A DNA stretch of 64,000 nt, from positions 744,001 through 808,000 of the forward strand of contig FOCD01000002.1 of NCBI GenBank assembly GCA_900110015.1, written 5' to 3'. The notes below the pieces were generated by a model, which was given only the letters and a program-made list of their open reading frames with translations, was not told the DNA's origin and searched no databases. The DNA is from Terribacillus saccharophilus (GTDB taxonomy: Bacteria > Bacillota > Bacilli > Bacillales > Amphibacillaceae). Shown here piece after piece: positions 44,948-52,979 of the stretch. The position numbers and the translations under genes were made by a program. The number at the start of each line of letters is the position of its first letter. The stretch's first letter is position 1.

Positions 44948-46387
44948 ATGGCACACATCGATTGGAAACCAAATCGAGACTTGGATATACCGATTCAAGT
45001 TCAAATTATCGAGTACATAAAAGAAAAAATAAAAAATGGTGAATGGACCATCGGGACTAAGCTTCCTTCACAGCGCAAACTGGCAGAACTACTCGATGTG
45101 AACCGCAGTACGATTGTTTCTGCGCTGGGAGAATTGGCTGCAGACGGACTCCTTGAGACAAAGACAGGCAGTGGAACGACAGTTAGTAATACAACATGGA
45201 ATCTGCTCGCCGCGCCATCACCTGATTGGCAAAACTATGTCCAAAGCGGCATGTATGAACCAAATTTCAAATTGATTCAAGCGATTAATCTGGCAGAAGC
45301 AGATCCGTCTGTCATTCGACTTGGCACAGGAGAACTAGCGCCAGAACTCCTGCCCAGTGAAGAAATTACAAGCCTGCTGCACAGTACAGACACAATACCA
45401 TTAGGTTATTCCGAGCCGAAAGGGAGCTACGCACTTCGACTGCAGTTAAGCCGATACCTGCAAAGCAGGGATATTCATGTATCACCAGCAGCCATACTCA
45501 TTACATCCGGCAGCCTCCAAGCACTTCAACTGATTGCTGGCGGATTGCTCGCAAAAGGATCTACTATCCTATATGAATCTCCTTCTTATATTCAATCTGT
45601 TCCAGTGTTCCAATCTGCCGGCACCAATATTTTCGGATTAGTAAAAAAGGAAATAGATATTACACAGCAAATCAGACAATATATGCGCACAAGTGATGCG
45701 GCTCTATTTTACGCAAACCCTACCTTTCACAACCCCACTGGCCGGCTATGGAACCAGGCAGAGCGACAGAGATTACTGCTGACATGCCAGCAGCTTTCCC
45801 TGCCGATTATCGAGGATGATGCTTATTATGATTTGTGGTTAGATGCACCACCTCCACCACCACTAAAAGCATTAGACACACAAGGAAATGTGTTATATAC
45901 AGGCAGTTTTTCAAAGGCAGTGAGTCCCGGAATACGCATTGGCTGGATTGCAGGACCTGAACCTGTTATTGACAGGTTAGCTGACAGTAAAATGCAGACA
46001 GACTATGGAGCAAGCAGCTTATCCCAATATGTCGCAGAGCGTTGGCTGGCTACCGGCATCCATTTACAAGCCACTGAAAAAATACGGGACGCTTTGAGAA
46101 AACGCCGAGATGCTGTCCTGCAGCTTTTACAAGATCACTTCAAAGAAATTGCAAGCTGGAACAAGCCGCAAGGGGGCTTCTACATTTGGCTGAGATTACA
46201 TCAGTCCGTCCCAATTCACACCTTTTTTGAAAGAGCGCTTCAGCAAGGTATCTTGCTTAATCCTGGTCAAATATATGATCGAAACGATTCACATCATCTT
46301 CGTATATCCTATTCCTATGCATCGATTGATCAGCTGGAGTATTCGTTAAAACAGCTAGCATCCTTAATCAGGAGCATACAAAAATAA
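44948..46387 (+). CDS. MocR/PdxR-type regulator (GntR HTH fused to aminotransferase fold)
   Basis: 479-aa PLP-dependent regulator. The N-terminal GntR winged helix (about 10-75; KLPSQRKLAELLDVNRSTIVSALGEL) is joined by a linker to a fold-type I aminotransferase domain. PLP-site motifs are ITSGSLQALQL, YANPTFHNPTG, EDDAYYDLW and the Schiff-base lysine in YTGSFSKAVSPGIRIGW. Such proteins sense an amino acid or PLP and act as regulators. Here the divergent LysE-type exporter is the obvious target. ATG follows GGAAGGAGG. Confidence 0.88.
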   Translation: MAHIDWKPNRDLDIPIQVQIIEYIKEKIKNGEWTIGTKLPSQRKLAELLDVNRSTIVSALGELAADGLLETKTGSGTTVSNTTWNLLAAPSPDWQNYVQSGMYEPNFKLIQAINLAEADPSVIRLGTGELAPELLPSEEITSLLHSTDTIPLGYSEPKGSYALRLQLSRYLQSRDIHVSPAAILITSGSLQALQLIAGGLLAKGSTILYESPSYIQSVPVFQSAGTNIFGLVKKEIDITQQIRQYMRTSDAALFYANPTFHNPTGRLWNQAERQRLLLTCQQLSLPIIEDDAYYDLWLDAPPPPPLKALDTQGNVLYTGSFSKAVSPGIRIGWIAGPEPVIDRLADSKMQTDYGASSLSQYVAERWLATGIHLQATEKIRDALRKRRDAVLQLLQDHFKEIASWNKPQGGFYIWLRLHQSVPIHTFFERALQQGILLNPGQIYDRNDSHHLRISYSYASIDQLEYSLKQLASLIRSIQK

Positions 46388-46391
46388 TAGA

Positions 46392-46414
46392 CCCGTCAGG
46401 AAATTCCTGACGGG
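46392..46414. terminator. Strong stem-loop between converging genes
   Basis: Perfect 9-bp stem CCCGTCAGG / CCTGACGGG with a 5-nt loop. T-richness downstream is moderate on both strands, so it probably serves as a terminator for the MocR gene and the met operon. Confidence 0.65.
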
Positions 46415-46420
46415 CCGTCT

Positions 46421-47626
46421 TCATTTAACTTGTTTTCTTGTCTTATTCTCTTCAAAAGCAGCTTTAGCCTGCTTCAGGAGTTCCTTGTCTGTCAGCAACC
46501 GGTAACCTGTATGCGCTAATGCTTTGGCTCCTTTTAATACAGCTGCATCACCAATTTCCGAACGAGCAGCTTCTCTGAATTCCTCTGTATGGCCAATTAA
46601 ATCTTCTGGTCCAATTTGAATATAAGGATGTGCAGTCGGTACCTCATAACTAATATTACCTGTATCAGTCGAGCCCCGCCCCTTGCCTTTCTTCAAATGA
46701 ACATACTCTCCTACATTCTCTAATTCTTCCTTGAGCACCTGGTCCAGCACTGGATTGAGGACAAAATCCTTCACTTCATTTTGGAATCTTTCTATTTTGA
46801 CACTAGCTCCTGTAGCTAATGCAGCTCCTTTGGCTATATTCTTTACTTTATCGGAAACAGCTTGTGCTTTTGTCCATGTTTCTGCCCGGATAAAGAAGCG
46901 CGCAGATGCGTATTCCGGTACAATGTTTGGTGCATCCCCACCGTTTGGAATAATGCCGTGCACGCGCACATCCTGCGGTAAATGCTGACGTAATGCATTG
47001 ATTCCATTGAAAAGCTGAATTACAGCATCCAAAGCATTGATTCCCTTATCTGGCGAGCCGGAAGCATGAGCTGGCTTTCCGTAGAAATGGAAATCAAGCG
47101 GATCAACTGCAAGAAACTCGCCAGTGACACTCGTTCTGCCAGAAGGATGAATAATCAAAGCCGCATCAATTTCCTTCAGCAAGCCATGCTTCACAAAGCT
47201 TCCTTTAGCACTGCCATTCGGGCCGCCTTCCTCAGCAGGTGTACCGAGAACAGCTACACTTCCGCCTGTCTGGTCCAATGTTTCTGCCAAGGCAATACCA
47301 GCTGCTGTACTAGTGGTGCCGATAATATTGTGGCCGCACGCATGCCCTATTCCAGGCAGTGCATCATATTCGGCGAGGAAAGCGATACGCGGACCTGGTT
47401 TACCGCTATCCTTCAGCGCATAAAATGCTGTTTCATGCCCTGCCACTCCTTTATCTACCTGAAAACCCGCTTCTTCCAGCAATGCAGCAAGTGTTTCGCT
47501 GGCGAAAAACTCCTGATTGCCGATTTCCGGTTTAGCATGGATGGCCTGACTTGTCTGGATATACTTTTCCCCATTTGCGTCCAAATGCAGTGCAACTCGG
47601 CTCACTTCGGTGACAGATTTACTCAT
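46421..47626 (-). CDS. M20-family amidohydrolase (N-acyl amino acid/peptide type)
   Basis: 401-aa metal-dependent aminoacylase-like enzyme of subfamily M20D (AbgB-like). Metal and catalytic motifs are YDALPGIGHACGHN, TPAEEGGPNGSAK and AKAVDPLDFHFYGKPAHASGSP-like dimerisation residues, with GSTDTGNISYEVP near the C-terminus. It begins 4 nt after metQ in the SAM-riboswitch operon, so release of methionine or another sulfur amino acid from an N-acyl form is a reasonable inference. AGGAGG within the metQ end is its ribosome site. Confidence 0.82.
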   Translation of the reverse strand: MSKSVTEVSRVALHLDANGEKYIQTSQAIHAKPEIGNQEFFASETLAALLEEAGFQVDKGVAGHETAFYALKDSGKPGPRIAFLAEYDALPGIGHACGHNIIGTTSTAAGIALAETLDQTGGSVAVLGTPAEEGGPNGSAKGSFVKHGLLKEIDAALIIHPSGRTSVTGEFLAVDPLDFHFYGKPAHASGSPDKGINALDAVIQLFNGINALRQHLPQDVRVHGIIPNGGDAPNIVPEYASARFFIRAETWTKAQAVSDKVKNIAKGAALATGASVKIERFQNEVKDFVLNPVLDQVLKEELENVGEYVHLKKGKGRGSTDTGNISYEVPTAHPYIQIGPEDLIGHTEEFREAARSEIGDAAVLKGAKALAHTGYRLLTDKELLKQAKAAFEENKTRKQVK

Positions 47627-47629
47627 GTT

Positions 47630-48490
47630 TCATTCCTCCTCCTGTAGTCTTTTCAAATGCTTCTGCAACTCTTCTTTTGGCACATCCACTACGATAGAGC
47701 CACCACTTGTATCCTTATCTACAGCTTCCTTCACTGCTTCATCCTGATATAACTCAACAATTTTCTGGTACGTCTCATTATTTTCATCGTCTTTATTTAC
47801 TGCAAAGACGTTTACAAACGGTGTGATGCTATCATCATTAGCATTCTCCAGATAAATCGGATCTTCTTTCGGGTTAAGACCTGCCTGACCTGCAATACCA
47901 TTATTAATAAATGATACTGCGACATCTGGCAATACACGTGGCGTTTGCTGCGCAACAACAGGTACAATCTCAATGTTCTTCGGATTTTCTACAATCTTGG
48001 AAGGATCTCCGAACTGGCCGAAGTCATCCGCTAATTTAATAACGCCAGCTGCTTCCAAAGCTCGCAGCGATCTAGCTTGGTTAGATGGATCATCCGGGAT
48101 AGCAACCTTGTCGCCTTCCTTCAATTCATCAAGGCTATCGATTTTTTCTGAATAAGCTCCGATTGGGGCAATGACAGTAGAACCGATTGGCACAATAGTA
48201 TCCCCATTTTCTTTGGCATATTGACTTAAGAAGGCGATATGCTGGAATGAGTTCATGTCAATTTCACCGTTGGCCAACGCTTGGTTTGGCAATGTATAGT
48301 CGGAGAATTCCACAAGTTCGATATTGATTCCCTCTTCCTTCGCCTTTTCTTTCAGGATTGGCCATTGGTCACCATCAGACCCTGTCACACCGATTTTAAC
48401 TGTTTGACTGCCATCTGCTGAACTGCTTCCGCATGCTGCAAGGATAAACAAAAAGGCTAACGTAACGATTCCAAGTAGAGCTTTTTTCAT
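47630..48490 (-). CDS. metQ: D/L-methionine-binding lipoprotein
   Basis: NlpA-family substrate-binding lipoprotein of 286 aa for methionine import. The signal peptide ends in LAAC with lipidated Cys20. Then KIGVTGSDGDQWPILKEKAKEEGI opens the binding fold, with conserved NSFQHIAFL and PDDPSNQARSLRALEAAG. ATG 48490 is preferred; an in-frame ATG at 48499 is closer to the AAGAAG ribosome site. It follows metI by 5 nt. Confidence 0.93.
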   Translation of the reverse strand: MKKALLGIVTLAFLFILAACGSSSADGSQTVKIGVTGSDGDQWPILKEKAKEEGINIELVEFSDYTLPNQALANGEIDMNSFQHIAFLSQYAKENGDTIVPIGSTVIAPIGAYSEKIDSLDELKEGDKVAIPDDPSNQARSLRALEAAGVIKLADDFGQFGDPSKIVENPKNIEIVPVVAQQTPRVLPDVAVSFINNGIAGQAGLNPKEDPIYLENANDDSITPFVNVFAVNKDDENNETYQKIVELYQDEAVKEAVDKDTSGGSIVVDVPKEELQKHLKRLQEEE

Positions 48491-48495
48491 GTCGA

Positions 48496-49158
48496 TCATC
48501 TTCTTAAAATTTTTCTTGAAAGTGTATTGCCGACCCATTGGGCAAGCTGGACTAGCACAATTAAAATAACGACTGTAACAATCATGACACTCGTATCAAA
48601 TCGTTGATATCCATATGTCATCGCCACATGTCCGAGACCTCCGCCGCCGACAGTTCCTGCCATCGCGGAGAAATCAATCAGACTGATTGTAATGAACGTC
48701 AATCCGAGAACGAGCGGACCGAGTGCTTCCGGAATAAGTATGGTATAAATGATCTGAAGCGGACTGGCTCCCATAGCCTTGGCAGCTTCGATAACACCAG
48801 GATCAATGCTGATGAAGTTGTTTTCCACAACCCGCGCGATACTGAATGCTGCTGCAATGCTCATCGGAAAAATAGCTGCCCACGTTCCGATGGTCGTGCC
48901 AATCACTTCTCTGGTAAGTGGACTAATCGCAACTAAGAAGATAATGAAGGGAATCGGACGGATAATATTGATTAGAAAATTGATAACTTGATAAAGAAAA
49001 GCATTCTCCATAATGTTTCCTTTTCGTGTTACAAAAAGTAAAAGACCGATAATAATACCGAAAATGGAACCAATCACCAAAGTGACAGCTACCATCAGGA
49101 TCGTCTGACCAGTTGCTTCAACGATGCGAGGCCAAAAAGTCTGCCAATCTACGCCCAT
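48496..49158 (-). CDS. metI: Methionine ABC transporter permease
   Basis: 220-aa membrane subunit with five helices. The EAA-type loop (GVIEAAKAMGASPLQIIYTILIPEALGP) contacts MetN, and the C-terminal SAMAGTVGGGGLGHVAMTYGYQRFD is typical of MetI. Its start overlaps the metN end by 10 nt, consistent with translational coupling. Confidence 0.93.
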   Translation of the reverse strand: MGVDWQTFWPRIVEATGQTILMVAVTLVIGSIFGIIIGLLLFVTRKGNIMENAFLYQVINFLINIIRPIPFIIFLVAISPLTREVIGTTIGTWAAIFPMSIAAAFSIARVVENNFISIDPGVIEAAKAMGASPLQIIYTILIPEALGPLVLGLTFITISLIDFSAMAGTVGGGGLGHVAMTYGYQRFDTSVMIVTVVILIVLVQLAQWVGNTLSRKILRR

Positions 49159-50174
49159 GCTACGTCCACCTCCTCTATTTGTACGATTTCATCCAATTCT
49201 TTTACTGCACTAGCCGTTTTTCCTTCGTCACCATCAAAGCTGACAAGTAAATTGCCGTAAAATTTAGCCTGAATCTCTTGGACAGAACCATAGACGATGT
49301 TCACGTCAATATCATGCTTCCTCGTTACCCGGGATAAGATAGGATCACTTGCTACCTCTCCTTTAAAGATGATCCGGTACAGCTGCTTCCCGCCTTTTTG
49401 ACGCCACTCATCCAATAATGACGAAGAAGGAAGATCCTGCTGCACGGAACGGATGAATCGTTTTGTCGTCTGATGGACAGGACTTGTGAATGTATCAAAT
49501 ACTCCTCCTGATTCTATGACCTCGCCATCCTCCATAACAGCAACCTTGTCGCAGATTGATTGAATCACATGCATTTCATGTGTAATCAGTAGAATTGTGA
49601 TGCCGAATTCCTTATTTACCTTTTTCAAAAGGCGGAGTATCTCTCCGGTTGTATCAGGGTCCAATGCTGAGGTTGCTTCATCACAAATTAGAATATCCGG
49701 CGAAGTAGCTAGTGCTCTAGCAATGCCCACTCGCTGCTTTTGCCCCCCGGACAGCTGTTCTGGATAATCCTTTGCTTTATCTGACAGTCCAACGAAACGG
49801 AGAAGTTCTTCTACTCTCTCTTTTATTTTTGCTCGCGGCATTTTTGCCAGTTTCAAAGGATAAGCAACATTACCAGCAACAGTCCGCGAGGTTAAAAGAT
49901 TGAAATTTTGAAAGATCATCCCTATCCTGCGGCGAACTTTCCTGACCTCAGTTGGGCGAAGACTAGCTAAATCCACCCCTTGCACTTCCACAGCTCCAGC
50001 CGTCGGGTTCTCCAGTACATTCACTAACCGCAGCAATGTACTTTTACCAGCTCCGCTGAAGCCGATGATGCCGAATATTTCTCCTTCCTCGATTGTCAGA
50101 TTCACATTTCGGACAGCATGCACCTCCCGTTTTCCGATTGTGAATGTCTTTGATACATCCTTGAACGTTATCAT
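49149..50174 (-). CDS. metN: Methionine ABC transporter ATPase
   Basis: 341-aa ATPase that powers methionine uptake. Walker A is GFSGAGKST, signature LSGGQKQRVGIARAL, Walker B ILICDEATSALD and the switch His in LITHEMH. A C-terminal NIL domain (about 265-341), which senses methionine in this family, is present. ATG 50174 follows GGGAGG; TTG 50192 in frame lies upstream of the site. First gene of the operon, behind an S-box leader. Confidence 0.94.
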   Translation of the reverse strand: MITFKDVSKTFTIGKREVHAVRNVNLTIEEGEIFGIIGFSGAGKSTLLRLVNVLENPTAGAVEVQGVDLASLRPTEVRKVRRRIGMIFQNFNLLTSRTVAGNVAYPLKLAKMPRAKIKERVEELLRFVGLSDKAKDYPEQLSGGQKQRVGIARALATSPDILICDEATSALDPDTTGEILRLLKKVNKEFGITILLITHEMHVIQSICDKVAVMEDGEVIESGGVFDTFTSPVHQTTKRFIRSVQQDLPSSSLLDEWRQKGGKQLYRIIFKGEVASDPILSRVTRKHDIDVNIVYGSVQEIQAKFYGNLLVSFDGDEGKTASAVKELDEIVQIEEVDVAWA

Positions 50175-50195
50175 CACTTTTCCTCCCATCAACGC

Positions 50196-50366
50196 AAAAG
50201 AGCCCTCTTTTTCCTTATCCAGAAAAAAGAGGGCTCCACGTATGAAACTTCCCCATTCTCATCTTCCAAACGCTCATAGGCGTTTGCAGGAATTGGCACG
50301 GTATTTGTGTAAACCCGTTGCCGAGACGTCATAGGGCCTGATCCCTCGATCTCTCTGGATAAGAAT
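50196..50366 (-). ncRNA. SAM-I (S-box) riboswitch with terminator
   Basis: Minus-strand leader of metN. P1 is ATTCTTATC (50358-50366) with GATGAGAAT (50255-50263). Between them are the conserved GAGGGATCAGGCCCTATGA, CTCGGCAACGGG, GTGCCAATTCCTGC and a P4 hairpin AAACGC/GCGTTT. The expression platform is a 13-bp terminator (GAGCCCTCTTTTT / AAAAAGAGGGCTC, 50200-50212 and 50224-50236) and TTTT. SAM binding is expected to favour termination. The terminator loop (50214-50223) is perfectly complementary to 50354-50363 in the aptamer's 5' side. Confidence 0.93.
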
Positions 50367-50470
50367 AAAACAAGTATGTAGTTGTAAGATTTGATTACCA
50401 TGTTATGGGATTGGCAATTGAAAGTCAATTCATTTTTTGAAAAATCTTTTTCTTTTTCCCATATCGATAC

Positions 50471-50498
50471 AAAAAAAGGCTGCTTTAACGCAGCCTTT
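50471..50498 (-). terminator. Terminator of the GGDEF-EAL gene
   Basis: Minus strand stem AAAGGCTGC / GCAGCCTTT with a 6-nt loop and a run of T; the 5' arm lies in the final codons. Confidence 0.85.
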
Positions 50499-52866
50499 CA
50501 AACGTATGCTTGCTATAAGTAACTTTTAGGATTGATAGCCAATTCGAACGAAAAACCACTGCCTCCATCGGTTTCCCAATCAGATATCCTTGCACTAATG
50601 TACAGCCATTTTCCTTCAGGAATTCAAGCTGTTCCTGTTCCTCCACGCCTTCAGCAATTACGTCCAAATCGAGTTGCTTTGCCATGGCCAAAATAGTTTC
50701 CACCAACACTTTATTATTTCGATTGTGCATCATATCGCAGACAAAAGATCGATCGATTTTCAACGTATGAACAGGCAGGCGCTGGATGTACTGAAGAGAG
50801 CTGTAGCCTGTACCGAAATCATCGATGCTGATGCGAATACCAAGCTTTTTAATATGCTCCAGAACAGATATGGCATAGGAGTCACAAAACGGGATGTTTT
50901 CAGTGATTTCCAGTTCCAGATAAGCAGGATCCATCTCATACTCAAGCAGCGCATCCTCTAATTCGGCAAGAAAATCAGGATGAAGGAATTGATTGACTGA
51001 TATATTTACAGCAAGACTAATCGGTTCATACCCTTGCGTTTTCCAGCATCGCCATTGCCTGAAAACTTCTCTGATCATCCACTTTCCAAGGGGGATAATG
51101 AAACGAGATTCCTCAGCAAGCGGAATGAATGTATTTGGATACAGCAACCCTCGCTCCGGATGCTGCCAACGCATTAATACCTCCGCACCGGAAACAGTTT
51201 CTGTATCTAGATAATAAAGCGGCTGAAAGTGAAGGCAGAACTCTCCTCTTTCTAGTCCATACCGCATCTCCTTCTCAAGCTCGAGCTTGGATTGTTCTGC
51301 AGGAAGGTACGTTTCATCATAAAATAGCCAACGCTTTCCGTGACTTTTCTTAGCTGCATACATGGCAGTATCCGCCTTAATAGTCAATAGTTTGACATCT
51401 TCAGCATGTTGCGGATATAAGCTGATTCCGATACTTGCAGAAACAAATACTTCTTTTCCATGAAGATAAAATACCTGTTCCAGTGATTGAATTAAGTTAT
51501 ATACAGCCTTTTCTATCTTAGGAATTTCGGTAATAGGCAGCAGAATAAGAAATTCATCTCCGCCTTGACGGAACACCTTTGCCCCTGACACGAGATTCTC
51601 CTGCAATCGTTCTGCCACCTTTCTCAGCAGCATGTCCCCGGCACCATGATTCATCGTGTCGTTTACCCATTTGAAATGATCCATATCCACAAAGAGCAAG
51701 GAAAAGTCGCCTTTATCCGTTGCTACCCATTCTGAAGCTATCCGATCAAATTCACGGCGGTTCGGAAGTCCTGTCAGCGGATCATGAGCAGCCAGGAATT
51801 CCGTTCGTTCGATGGAAGCTTCCAATTCCTTATTTTTTTGAAACAGCTCTTCTGTGCGCTCTAGTACCTTACCTTCCAGCTCAAGCATGAGTTTTCTATT
51901 CTGGAACATCGTATACATTTGTCGAAAGATGATTAGTAATGTAGAAACGATACAGCCAACCGCTATTAAATCAAATCCGCCGCCTCTGGCTACGATAAGA
52001 GCAAGTAAAACCAAAACGCTGATATTGGAAAACCATAGACGTGCCGAAAATAACGGTGTGCTTGCAGGAAGAGATTCCTGCCTGCTCAGTGCATCAAGAT
52101 CATCCGCAAAGTAAGCTGCACCACCAATGACAAGCAAACTTGCTGTACCGAGCCAGTCAATTGGATGTCCGAAGTAATACATATTTTGTGAACCCAAATA
52201 CAAAAAGATGGTATCTGAGATCAAGAAGAGCAAAAAGCCAACATAGAGACATGTTAATGCCTTTGACAAGCGCTGATAACTGAGTGCATTGAATACACAA
52301 ATCAAGAAAAACAGTACAATCAAATCGCCAGCTGGATGACTGATACCGAAAAGCTGGATGATAAATCCATCCTGGGTCAATTGAACCCAAGTTTGCTTCA
52401 TCAAGAATTCCCAACTTAAACAAGCCGCAGCAACGATAATGATTACAGCATCATAAACAATTTCGTAAATTGTCACTTCTCCCGCTTTTTGTTCAATCAG
52501 GTACAGAAATGCAAATAAACAGAAGATGATCGACACATTCCAAAATATATCTGATGCTGCTATCAAAATGTCATTCATTCCAATATGAAAATTATAAAAA
52601 TAGGAGCTCACTGTGGCTAACAGACAGCCCAGCAGCGTAAAGCATAGAAACAGCCAAAACCGCCGCATTTTCCGCTCAGCTGTTTTATAGGCACGAAAAG
52701 CCCAAAATGCCGGCAGACCTGAACCGATGATTGCAAAGAGACCTGAACCTATCGCAAGTTCCCCGGGTTCCTGGCGAAATAGAAATAAATAAACTGCAGA
52801 AAAAAGCAGGAATATAAAAACAAAGGTTGTATATGCTTTGATGTTTCTCTTATTTGTCTTCTCCAA
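50485..52866 (-). CDS. Membrane GGDEF-EAL cyclic-di-GMP enzyme
   Basis: 793-aa protein with about nine N-terminal helices (about 12-325), a short coiled linker, a diguanylate cyclase domain and a phosphodiesterase domain. The cyclase signature GGDEF is intact at 435-439; no RxxD inhibitory site stands before it. In the EAL domain the signature reads EVL (562-564), which keeps the metal-binding Glu. NISVNQF, LELEITEN, SIDDFGTGYSS, LKIDRSF and VIAEGVE are present, so it looks catalytically complete. Net activity (making or degrading c-di-GMP) cannot be told. Start is TTG 52866. Single gene. Confidence 0.88.
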   Translation of the reverse strand: MEKTNKRNIKAYTTFVFIFLLFSAVYLFLFRQEPGELAIGSGLFAIIGSGLPAFWAFRAYKTAERKMRRFWLFLCFTLLGCLLATVSSYFYNFHIGMNDILIAASDIFWNVSIIFCLFAFLYLIEQKAGEVTIYEIVYDAVIIIVAAACLSWEFLMKQTWVQLTQDGFIIQLFGISHPAGDLIVLFFLICVFNALSYQRLSKALTCLYVGFLLFLISDTIFLYLGSQNMYYFGHPIDWLGTASLLVIGGAAYFADDLDALSRQESLPASTPLFSARLWFSNISVLVLLALIVARGGGFDLIAVGCIVSTLLIIFRQMYTMFQNRKLMLELEGKVLERTEELFQKNKELEASIERTEFLAAHDPLTGLPNRREFDRIASEWVATDKGDFSLLFVDMDHFKWVNDTMNHGAGDMLLRKVAERLQENLVSGAKVFRQGGDEFLILLPITEIPKIEKAVYNLIQSLEQVFYLHGKEVFVSASIGISLYPQHAEDVKLLTIKADTAMYAAKKSHGKRWLFYDETYLPAEQSKLELEKEMRYGLERGEFCLHFQPLYYLDTETVSGAEVLMRWQHPERGLLYPNTFIPLAEESRFIIPLGKWMIREVFRQWRCWKTQGYEPISLAVNISVNQFLHPDFLAELEDALLEYEMDPAYLELEITENIPFCDSYAISVLEHIKKLGIRISIDDFGTGYSSLQYIQRLPVHTLKIDRSFVCDMMHNRNNKVLVETILAMAKQLDLDVIAEGVEEQEQLEFLKENGCTLVQGYLIGKPMEAVVFRSNWLSILKVTYSKHTFERLR

Positions 52867-52944
52867 CAGCTGCCTTCTCTCTTAATAGTTTGAAATAGTA
52901 GATAAAGTATACGATAACCAAGCCTCTTTTCCTATACAGCAAAA

Positions 52945-52978
52945 TAAAAAAAGTCGCATTAAAAATGCGACTTTTAAT
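52945..52978 (-). terminator. Terminator of the alpha-galactosidase gene
   Basis: Perfect 11-bp stem AAAGTCGCATT / AATGCGACTTT with a 3-nt loop and T-run on the minus strand. Confidence 0.88.
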
Positions 52979-52979
52979 T

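Noticed and set aside
50189-50428. 79-codon minus-strand frame upstream of metN
   Set aside because: It lies across the S-box aptamer and terminator; the conserved RNA structure explains the sequence.
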